NCBI GenBank assembly: GCA_022360155.1
Contig: JAKSDJ010000019.1
Location: forward strand, 1 to 44,772
Direction of reading: 5' to 3'
Source: Chloroflexales bacterium
Lineage (GTDB): Bacteria; Chloroflexota; Chloroflexia; Chloroflexales; Chloroflexaceae
Length of the DNA stretch: 44,772 bases
The notes beneath the pieces are model-generated. The model saw nothing but the letters and a program-made list of their open reading frames with translations, ran no database searches and had not been told where the DNA came from. Within the stretch, counting starts at the first letter, position 1. Each line of letters starts with the position of its first letter. The position numbers and the translations under genes are program-made. Positions 1-6,482 of the stretch are shown here, piece by piece.

Positions 1-148
1 GGTCACCAGTCGGCAGGGAGATGTGGAGGGTGCACGCCCTCCAAGAATCCTTTTTTTTGCCGTGGTAGCGCCGCCGCTACCACGGCAAGAAGGCGTTTTC
101 GGGGAAGCTTCGCCTCCCCGATCCCCACCACCGCGTAAGTCCTGTCAC
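1..148. repeat. MITE-like repeat family A, copy 1 (left end cut by window edge)
   Basis: This stretch matches the element at 11411-11584 nearly base for base: the GGTCACC start, the GGAGGG...CCCTCC block, the TTTTCGGGGAAGCTTCGCCTC block, and the right end ACCGCGTAAGTCCTGTCAC. At its centre is a perfect 14-bp hairpin (57-70 pairing with 75-88). The two base pairs after CCGTGG are T-A and A-T here but C-G and G-C in the 11411 copy, so both arms changed together. No open reading frame fits it. The left terminal repeat lies outside the window. Confidence 0.8.
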
Positions 149-155
149 ATAAGAT

Positions 156-206
156 CTTTAAGGTCTTGAAGAGATGCTTTCGGAAGCCCTCCCCAAGACC
201 TTAAAG
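156..206. repeat. 12-bp inverted repeat next to the MITE end
   Basis: CTTTAAGGTCTT at 156-167 is the exact reverse complement of AAGACCTTAAAG at 195-206, with a 27-base loop. It begins 8 bases after the MITE-like copy ends. It may be a separate small palindromic element or the edge of another insertion; no other copy was recognised in the window. Confidence 0.6.
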
Positions 207-295
207 GTCTTCCAGCGCGCTTATCCGAAAAGTATTGGCTCCAAGATTCTCTGGATCAGTGTGGCATGTATCCGGTCACATGCGATATGCAAAGA

Positions 296-322
296 AGCCG
301 CGCGTCAGCCTGATGCGCGGCT
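296..322 (-). terminator. Likely terminator of the MEMO-like gene
   Basis: Read on the minus strand, the 8-bp stem AGCCGCGC / GCGCGGCT (arms 296-303 and 315-322, 11-base loop) is followed directly by TCTTTGCAT, a short T-rich tail. It lies about 80 bases past the stop codon of the gene at 403-1278. Confidence 0.5.
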
Positions 323-402
323 CTCGTATCGCTTCCTGCATATCCAGTTGGGTTATGCGGTGGCGTGCGGTAGCAACATTAAGACCGTGTCCTCGCCTCG
401 TA

Positions 403-1278
403 TCAAGCGTCGCGCACCCATTCGATCAACGCACCGGCGACCCAGGTCGGCGGCGGCGTCTGGTACAGTTCTGTGGCGTCGGTATAGGTTAAATCGAGGA
501 TGCGCCCGTACATTGGCCCGCGCAGGTAGCGAAATACCTGCCCGGCGTCGCGTGCGTCGCTTTTGGCGCTGACACAGTGTTGGTTGTAGCCCCAGTAATC
601 GCCTCGCTCCAGGAGCGCTATCCCCTCCTCGATACGCTGCCGGGCCAGTTCCAAGCCGCCTTCGTGCGGCGGCAGCGACTGTTCCGGCGGATCGTTATAC
701 CCAATGCCATGGTGAAAAGGATCGGCGGTCGAGACAATGACCGCGTTCTGGGCGATTGCCGCCAATTCTTCGATCCCCGGCAAGTCTCCCGGCTTGCCGC
801 CGGCCAGGTAGGGGTAGCGCTCGATGATCTGCGGACCGCTGATCCCGCGCTGCTTCGTCGCCAACTGCCAGAAGTAGCGGAAGCTAAAGAGGGCGTGGTC
901 ATGGCGCCACTCGTCGCCGCGGTCCAGCCCCGGCCCTTGAATGCCCCAATAGGCCTCCTTGGTCACATCGGCGCCATTCGCAACGCGCACCCGCGCCGCC
1001 TCCATCGCATCGTTGAAGGCATGCAATACGCTGATCACCAACACCCGATCGGCGCCGCTGTCCAGACAAGCATTGACCGCAGCGGCAATTTGGTGGCCGC
1101 AGTCGGCGACACCGGCGTGCGGAAAGACGACCACGCCGCCGGCGCGCAGCGTCGGGGCGAGATCCCACTGGCGGGCCTGTTCGAGTTGGCGCAAGGCGCC
1201 CGCCTCGCCGAGGGCCTCGTGCTCGGCAGTGTAAAGCTGGTGGATAGACTCGCGTAAACGGCTGCGATCAAGTTTCAT
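403..1278 (-). CDS. MEMO-like / class III dioxygenase-fold protein
   Basis: This 291-residue protein has the layout of the MEMO1/LigB-fold family: an early VVVFPHAG motif (compare PHAGY in MEMO), a strand ending near ISVLHAF, a FSFRYFW segment where MEMO has HSLEVQLPF, and a late STADPFHHGIG motif comparable to MEMO's SSDxxHxG. The His-rich motifs suggest a metal or pseudo-metal site. MEMO proteins often sit beside AMMECR1 or radical-SAM genes, but none is near here. The start is supported by a strong ribosome site (GGAGGGAG, 6 bases before ATG). The substrate and role cannot be read from the sequence. The family call rests on motif order only and is moderate. Confidence 0.55.
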   Translation of the reverse strand: MKLDRSRLRESIHQLYTAEHEALGEAGALRQLEQARQWDLAPTLRAGGVVVFPHAGVADCGHQIAAAVNACLDSGADRVLVISVLHAFNDAMEAARVRVANGADVTKEAYWGIQGPGLDRGDEWRHDHALFSFRYFWQLATKQRGISGPQIIERYPYLAGGKPGDLPGIEELAAIAQNAVIVSTADPFHHGIGYNDPPEQSLPPHEGGLELARQRIEEGIALLERGDYWGYNQHCVSAKSDARDAGQVFRYLRGPMYGRILDLTYTDATELYQTPPPTWVAGALIEWVRDA

Positions 1279-1358
1279 AGCGGACTCCCTCCTCGTTTCA
1301 AGTTATCGGCTAGCGGTTGGCTGTAATCCGTTGTTCGGTCTCTTTATATCAGCTCTAT

Positions 1359-1580
1359 TTATGCAATAGGGCCTTCCTCATCTATGTCTTCTGGCAGTTT
1401 ATCGTTCTCAGTTGGTACTTCTTCTCTTACGCTGCGCTGGATTGTTAAGCGTTCCTGCCCAATTTCCATGATGATGCGATTGTTGCCCATGCGTAGTGTT
1501 AGGTCTGGCAGTTCCGTGGGCGCTTCTTGCAGCAGTTCCTGGAGCGGTTTATGGATGTATATCTCGATAAAGCGTGCCAT
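1359..1580 (-). CDS. Small acidic hypothetical protein downstream of the R-M genes
   Basis: The 73-residue product is not recognised. Its N-terminus (MARFIEIYIH) looks like a beta strand, followed by a helix with LQELLQEAP, another strand pair (NNRIIMEIGQERLTIQ) and a strongly acidic tail (EDIDEEGPIA). An AGGATC site lies 5 bases before the ATG. It starts 39 bases after the restriction endonuclease stop on the same strand and is probably co-transcribed with the methyltransferase-endonuclease pair. It might be an accessory of that cassette or an unrelated passenger; nothing visible decides this. Confidence 0.55.
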   Translation of the reverse strand: MARFIEIYIHKPLQELLQEAPTELPDLTLRMGNNRIIMEIGQERLTIQRSVREEVPTENDKLPEDIDEEGPIA

Positions 1581-1619
1581 CGTAGATCCTGCTACTGAAG
1601 CTAAATGATCCCACGCTGC

Positions 1620-2417
1620 TTATCCGATATGGCCTTCGCCTCCGGCAGTTATGAATGCCTGACTCAGCTCATCTAGCTTGACATTTGCAGTTGGGTCAAG
1701 CACAACCAACACGGGGGTAAATCCACTGGCTTGGCAATCTTTGGGGAATTCAAGCTCTTGCCCCCATCGCCCTTGCCCCGAAGCCGCTATGGTCACGCGA
1801 ATCTTGATTTCGTATGCTCTATTGCCGATGATACAATCTACCTGTCGACCAAGCGGCCCAACTCCACCGCGCTGAACAGGGCTTCGCTTTGCGCTGTAGG
1901 GTATACCGCCAATAGCATACGCAATAATTGGCTCGAAAACATACCCGGTTTCTTGTCCCGCTCGATTGTCAATATCGAACATCCATTTGCGCCAGAAGAG
2001 CAGCGCAGCTAATGATTTGGGGCTGAGCGCACCGTATTGCAGCAATCCCCTTGGGCCGACTTGGTCGATTGTTGGTATGGCTTGTAATTGTACAATACGC
2101 TCGTATTTTAATCTAGCCTTATGCAAGGTGGCCAAGCAGTAGAAGTATGTGTCGGCATCGTTGTGGATGGTGAATAATCGTTCCAGTAAAGGTAAAAAGT
2201 CAAGTCCGTCTATCCGCAGCTCATTTAGCTTCTGCGAGCCAAAGAATGGAGCGATAGGATATGGTATTTCAGGAAAGTGTTGTATAACACCAAGATCAGA
2301 TATGATCACTGCAGTCAAATAAGCGCATGTCGCCTCATCGAGAAAAACGCCAAGCTCACTTCCGCCTGGATTGCGCGCCTTGGTGATCAAAATCTGTTGT
2401 GACTTGGTTAATCCCAC
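1620..2417 (-). CDS. Type II restriction endonuclease, PD-(D/E)XK type (possibly ApaLI-like)
   Basis: The 265-residue protein directly follows and overlaps (10 bp) a C5-cytosine methyltransferase, the classic arrangement of a type II restriction-modification pair. Near residues 191-205 it has RQVD...AYEIK, which fits the PD-(D/E)XK pattern with D194, E203 and K205 as metal ligands and catalytic lysine. The text after it (TIAASGQGRWG, then VPVLV-like strand LVVLD) resembles what I recall of the ApaLI-like family, which cleaves GTGCAC; this assignment is tentative. The small overlap suggests translation coupled to the methyltransferase, so that methylation is established first. The coding region is intact and full length for a type II enzyme. 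Confidence 0.75.
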   Translation of the reverse strand: MGLTKSQQILITKARNPGGSELGVFLDEATCAYLTAVIISDLGVIQHFPEIPYPIAPFFGSQKLNELRIDGLDFLPLLERLFTIHNDADTYFYCLATLHKARLKYERIVQLQAIPTIDQVGPRGLLQYGALSPKSLAALLFWRKWMFDIDNRAGQETGYVFEPIIAYAIGGIPYSAKRSPVQRGGVGPLGRQVDCIIGNRAYEIKIRVTIAASGQGRWGQELEFPKDCQASGFTPVLVVLDPTANVKLDELSQAFITAGGEGHIG

Positions 2418-3622
2418 AGCGTGTGCTCTTCGACAACGAGGCGATCAATAAATTGCCGGCGGACCCTGTCGATAACATGTCGCAGCGCAGGGCTTACTCC
2501 ATCAGATACTGTGGGAATAAAGCTGAGCAAAGCGCCTTCGTTATGTGTTGCTTGAGCGTTCGTAAGATCGCGGACGAGACTTTGCCCGATTACTTCAGCA
2601 AGAAGTGGCGGAACTGCATTGCCAATTAATTGCATCTGCTCGGCGCTGCTGCCACGGAATTCAAAATCATCGGGAAACGTTTGAATCCGCGCACATTCCC
2701 GTATCGTCAGCGGTCGATGCTCAAAGGGGTGTAAAAATTCAGCGTTCGCTCCACTAGTGATGGCTTTGGCCGGCTCGTCTGGCTTGAGGCGTTTGATGCC
2801 AGCAGGCGCGCCACCGCGCTGTTCGGTAGGCGTGCCGTCCATAACACGCCGAAAAGCTCTCCGGCGAAAGCTTTCGTGTTGCAGTTCCGCCGGTAGGTCG
2901 CGCATCGTCTGTCCTGGCTGTAGGGCCATGGCGCGTTGCAAATCAATGCCAGCGAGCGGGCGAGAAAAATGCCCCTGGGGAAATCCAGGAGCTTCTAGCG
3001 CAGGGGACGGCAAGCCCATGAGCGTAGCGGATATGCTCGGTGTTTGCCGAAGGCCACGCGCAGCGCGTTGGGCTCCTGGCGCTCCAAAAGCGGAATGGGT
3101 TGGAAGCGGAAAAGATGGATTCCATCCCAACCCGCCAATGGCAATAACACGTTTGCGGTGTTGTGGCGCCCCATAGTTTGCTGCATTGATCTTGCGCAGA
3201 TGAATACGGTACCCGGCGTTGATAAGCGGATCTAACAGTTCAACGACTCTATCGCCGCCTTCGGCTGTTAAAAAGCCTTCGACATTTTCAAAGAGAAAAG
3301 CAAACGGCTGTAATTCCGCAACTGTTCGTGCAAAGCAGCCTACTAAACTATTTCTATGGTCATTACTTTGACGTAACCCGGCTGAGGAGAAACCTTGACA
3401 GGGAGGACCGCCAACCACCACCGTGGTTTTGGGCAGGGAGACTTCTTTTGATAGATCGTGTTCCGCAACCGGCCCCCCAAGATTAGCGGAATAGGTTTGA
3501 AGCGCTGTTATGTTATTGTCAACTGCGAGAACCGTCGTCAGCCCAGCTCGGGCCAAGCCTAGCGGTAATCCTCCTGCACCACAGAACAGATCGAGGACCG
3601 TACATATTGATGCTGTAGCCAT
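2408..3622 (-). CDS. DNA (cytosine-5-)-methyltransferase of the R-M system
   Basis: This 404-residue enzyme transfers a methyl group from S-adenosylmethionine to cytosine C5 in a specific DNA site, protecting host DNA from the neighbouring nuclease. All main m5C motifs are in order: I (DLFCGAGG, residues 11-18), IV with the catalytic Cys (GGPPCQGFSSAG, C75), VI (FENVEGF, E112), VIII (APQHRKRV) and X (IGNAVPP near residue 345). The segment of about residues 180-310 between VIII and IX should be the target recognition domain. It overlaps the nuclease start by 10 bp. The recognition sequence cannot be read directly. Confidence 0.95.
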   Translation of the reverse strand: MATASICTVLDLFCGAGGLPLGLARAGLTTVLAVDNNITALQTYSANLGGPVAEHDLSKEVSLPKTTVVVGGPPCQGFSSAGLRQSNDHRNSLVGCFARTVAELQPFAFLFENVEGFLTAEGGDRVVELLDPLINAGYRIHLRKINAANYGAPQHRKRVIAIGGLGWNPSFPLPTHSAFGAPGAQRAARGLRQTPSISATLMGLPSPALEAPGFPQGHFSRPLAGIDLQRAMALQPGQTMRDLPAELQHESFRRRAFRRVMDGTPTEQRGGAPAGIKRLKPDEPAKAITSGANAEFLHPFEHRPLTIRECARIQTFPDDFEFRGSSAEQMQLIGNAVPPLLAEVIGQSLVRDLTNAQATHNEGALLSFIPTVSDGVSPALRHVIDRVRRQFIDRLVVEEHTLWD

Positions 3623-4022
3623 GGCGGATATCGTTTTGCGCTAGAACGAATGTACTCAGACTAAAGAAGAATACCATGCTTCAGCGGCTTCTGCAAGGTG
3701 TAATCAGGGTATATCATTTTGGTTGCGGCGTCATCGTGGCCTCCCTTGTCAAACCGATAACTATGGTTGGCGCATCATGGCGCACGTGTCCGACCGATGC
3801 AAGTTTTGGTGCGCGCATTGTATTAGGTGAGGAGGCTGCTCAATTCACAGCGCCACCGATGCGCTGCGGCGCCGCAGGGGGTGGAGCGCCGCACTACATT
3901 GCATTCAATATTAATAGCACAGAATAAGCGCGTTACTGGGTGACAATGTCGTACTGGCAGTGTAAGCTGCTACTTGGATGTTATCGTGGCAGAATTGTCA
4001 TTAAAGATAGGCATCGCCGAGG
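3623..4022. other. Non-coding gap between R-M cassette and Uma2 gene
   Basis: About 400 bases. A plus-strand open frame of 83 codons (3676-3927) starts with ATG, but its translation has no recognisable motif and no good ribosome site. It includes a GC-rich run (around 3860-3895) that may be a palindrome remnant. I see no convincing gene or promoter. Confidence 0.4.
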
Positions 4023-4754
4023 TTACATTTCGCTTCCATGCTGGTCGCCTTGGACACGGTGCAGTTCTGCGCGCAAACGCGCCAGTTCGGCCTCGGCGGC
4101 GCGGCGGGCCTCGATCTCGGCAGCAAGCCGCTTCTCGGCTTCGGCGCGAGCTGACTCAGCGGCGCGGCGAGCCAGCACCTCTTCGTCGGAGGTCGGCAGG
4201 CGCTCGCCGGTCCGTGGGTTGTAGAGGCGCAGGGCGCTATCCTCCTGGCGCAGTTCCAAGCCAAGCAGGGCGCTGCGCAACGGGAACTCGTCCATGGGCT
4301 GGTAGACGCCGTCCACCAGGCGGAAGCCCTGCAACTGCGGGCGCAAGTACTCGCCATAGGGGTCGAAGATGAAGTACTCGCGCACCCCGAGCCGGGCATA
4401 GAGCGCCGGCTTGCGGGTCTGGTCGGCTTTGCGGGTCTTCTTCGAGGTCAGCTCGATCACCACATCGGGCAAGCGGTCGTCTTCGCGCCAGGCTTGAAAG
4501 ACCCGGCGCTGGCGCTGCTCGACCTCCAGCACCACGAAGACATCGGGCGCGACCACCGCGCGGGGATTGCCCTCCTCGAAGTAGACAAACAGATTGCCGG
4601 CGACATAGGCGCGGACATTGGTCAGGAACCACTTGAGCGCGAAAATCAGGTCGGTCATCAGGTTGCGATGCTGATCGGTCTCGCCCAAGGGTTTGCCGTC
4701 GCTTTCTGGATACTGCACTCGCCGCGTGCGAGCTGGCGTGTCGATGCTGCTCAT
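4023..4754 (-). CDS. Uma2-family (DUF820) putative nuclease with coiled-coil tail
   Basis: The 243-residue protein has the Uma2 core: PDVFVVLEVE around residues 70-80, PDVVIELTSKKTRKADQTRK near 105-125, and YARLGVREYFIFDPYG, which together give the PD-(D/E)XK-like Asp, Glu and Lys pattern. Residues from about 195 to 235 are a long alanine/glutamate/arginine helix, almost certainly a coiled coil, which is common in Uma2 proteins of Chloroflexota and cyanobacteria. These genes are usually present in many copies, and their biological role is not established. AGGTAG lies 3 bases before the ATG. It stands alone between the restriction cassette and a broken response regulator. Confidence 0.85.
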   Translation of the reverse strand: MSSIDTPARTRRVQYPESDGKPLGETDQHRNLMTDLIFALKWFLTNVRAYVAGNLFVYFEEGNPRAVVAPDVFVVLEVEQRQRRVFQAWREDDRLPDVVIELTSKKTRKADQTRKPALYARLGVREYFIFDPYGEYLRPQLQGFRLVDGVYQPMDEFPLRSALLGLELRQEDSALRLYNPRTGERLPTSDEEVLARRAAESARAEAEKRLAAEIEARRAAEAELARLRAELHRVQGDQHGSEM

Positions 4755-4841
4755 AGGCTACCTGTTCACTCATCTATCCAATCGTGCTTCATTATAAACC
4801 AACCCGCTTCAGCATGCCTCGCTCGCTATTCGCATAGTCCA

Positions 4842-5087
4842 TCAAGAGCCCTCGAATGCGATCCACATCCCCCGCCCATCTTGAACCAGCGGCATACCGT
4901 CATCATCCCACATGATCAAGCGCCCGGCGCGAACGATCAGCGCGGCGCGGGTGCGGGCGACCTTCTCGTCGGTGGCAGTGTCGCTCAGGCCCCACGCCGC
5001 GTAGATCTGGCTGTTGGTCCGGCTGATGGTGCGCTTGTCGCGAAAACCCAAACGTGCCGCGATCTGCTCGTTGCTCAGACCCTGGGC
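4842..5087 (-). pseudogene. Severed C-terminal output (HTH-like) part of the response regulator
   Basis: This stretch is in the same frame as the receiver gene and continues it directly after a TAA at 5088-5090. It reads AQGLSNEQIAARLGF..., a typical helix-turn-helix opening (GLSNEQIA), then a conserved-looking region to the stop at 4842. The 82 codons would restore a receiver-HTH regulator of about 246 residues. A TTG at 5051-5049 could in theory reinitiate, but it falls inside the helix-turn-helix, so an independent protein is unlikely. Confidence 0.75.
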
Positions 5088-5582
5088 TTACATCCACGCC
5101 ACGACCTGTTCGTTGGGCTCTAGCAAAGCCATCGGCGAGTGTTCGTCCTTCTGCATCACTTCATGGACCCGCGACTCGATCTCCGGGTCGATAAAGCTGC
5201 GCCCGGCCGCTGCATCGCGGACGAGCGGAACAATCAGTTGCGGCAGCAAGTAGTTCGACTTGCGCACATAGGCATAGTGGCTGAGAATGCCAGAGCGACG
5301 GAACGCTCGATAGTAGGCGTCGTCGTCCTGGATGGAGTAGAAGACCACCGGCATGCGCGGGAATTCGCGGCGGATCGCAACGGCTGACGCGATCCCGTTC
5401 ATCTCGCCGGCCAATTGCACGTCCATCAAAATGGCATCGCGCGGCTGTTTCAAGCAGAGCGCTAGGGCTTCCTCGCCGCTCGCGCAGGCGTTAATTACCT
5501 GGATGTCATCGGTCGCATTGAGCCCGGCAGCGAGAGCGGGGCGTAGCTTCTCGTTGTCTTCGACGAGGAGTAGTTTGATCAT
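5088..5582 (-). CDS. Response regulator receiver domain, truncated by in-frame TAA
   Basis: The 164-residue product has a CheY-like receiver: acidic pair in LLLVEDN (E8, D9), phospho-acceptor D54 in ILMDVQL, S83 in VVFYSIQ and K108 in YVRKSN. After a short linker it stops at TAA (5088-5090) just where the DNA-binding helix-turn-helix should begin; the missing part follows in the same frame (4842-5087). The ATG at 5582 begins the usual MIKLLLVED; a GTG 15 bases upstream is possible but less likely. As written it would be a receiver-only protein. Either this is a real nonsense mutation or a sequence error. No cognate kinase gene lies beside it. Confidence 0.8.
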   Translation of the reverse strand: MIKLLLVEDNEKLRPALAAGLNATDDIQVINACASGEEALALCLKQPRDAILMDVQLAGEMNGIASAVAIRREFPRMPVVFYSIQDDDAYYRAFRRSGILSHYAYVRKSNYLLPQLIVPLVRDAAAGRSFIDPEIESRVHEVMQKDEHSPMALLEPNEQVVAWM

Positions 5583-5666
5583 TGCGGGCGGCCGCACTGC
5601 ACGACGGACTAAGAAGATGTCGTAAACGAGATCATATGAGGCAAGAGACAGCGCTATCTCCTCTCG

Positions 5667-6110
5667 TCACTCGTCATTGGCACGGGAGGTCGACCTGCGC
5701 ACCATCAGCCACGCGATGGCAAAGACCAGCCCGCCGACGATCAGATCGATGGCTAGATCACGGAAATCATCAACGACCAGCGAGCGCTGTTTGTAGAGCA
5801 GTTGGAAGCCTTCCTGCCCAAGCGCCGCCAACATGATCAGCCCGAAGTACCACAGGGGATGAGAGAGAAGTTTCGGGAAGGAATAGAGCAGCACAATGCC
5901 CAGCATACTGAAGATCAACATGTGGCCGACGGCGTGTGCGAGGACCGTATCAAAGTGCCAACTAAGCAAGGCGCCAAAGGCTGGCCAGATCTCGCCGAGC
6001 CAGCCAAAGGGAAACAGGGCAATTGCGAGCAGCGCCAACAAGGGAGCGATCCGAACGATGGAGACAGGAATGTTGTTTGCGGTTTGTGATGGGGGTTTCG
6101 AGTTGGTCAT
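5667..6110 (-). CDS. VanZ-like integral membrane protein
   Basis: The 147-residue protein has about four membrane segments: near residues 16-35 (APLLALLAIALFPFG), 50-80 (AHAVGHMLIFSMLGIVLLYS), 85-100 (LWYFGLIMLAALG) and 120-140 (DLIVGGLVFAIAWLM). It carries the VanZ signature features: AHAVGHMLIF after the first segment, the GQEGFQLL motif, and the RSLVVDDFRDLAIDLIVGG motif. VanZ-like proteins are linked to teicoplanin resistance in enterococci, but in most bacteria their role is unknown. I chose the ATG at 6110 because GGAGGA lies 12 bases before it and it removes an unlikely 53-residue Cys-rich extension. Confidence 0.8.
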   Translation of the reverse strand: MTNSKPPSQTANNIPVSIVRIAPLLALLAIALFPFGWLGEIWPAFGALLSWHFDTVLAHAVGHMLIFSMLGIVLLYSFPKLLSHPLWYFGLIMLAALGQEGFQLLYKQRSLVVDDFRDLAIDLIVGGLVFAIAWLMVRRSTSRANDE

Positions 6111-6482
6111 CGTTGTGCAGTTCCTCCAAACGAGAATTCCTGCTCCTAGCATAGTACCCTCGTCAAGCGCCTGGGTGTAATCGCCAGGCTTCCAGGTGCA
6201 GAAGCAGCACACGATCCTAGCCAAGCTTACCGCCAAGACTTGTAGCCAACAGCATCTCATCTCCATCATATAAAAAGAGAGCGCACCTTAGCATTGCGAT
6301 GCCAGATCCATATACAAGTACGCTCTTCCGGACGATACGCTACCGCTGTACTAGCATATCATAGTTTATTCAGTTTTTAACAAAACGACCAGAATGGATA
6401 TGGCATAAATGGCTTCCTGGCTCTACAATTATGTATGCCAATCCTGCAAATCGTGTTAATCCTGTCAATATTTACTGGCCTT
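6111..6482. other. Intergenic gap upstream of the VanZ-like gene
   Basis: About 370 bases between the VanZ-like start and the hydroxylase stop. It is AT-rich from 6270 to 6480 and presumably holds the VanZ promoter on the minus strand. I see no gene, strong hairpin or repeat in it. Confidence 0.4.

Noticed and set aside
3676-3927. 83-codon frame between the R-M cassette and the Uma2 gene
   Set aside because: No ribosome site or recognisable motif; kept only as a note on the gap.
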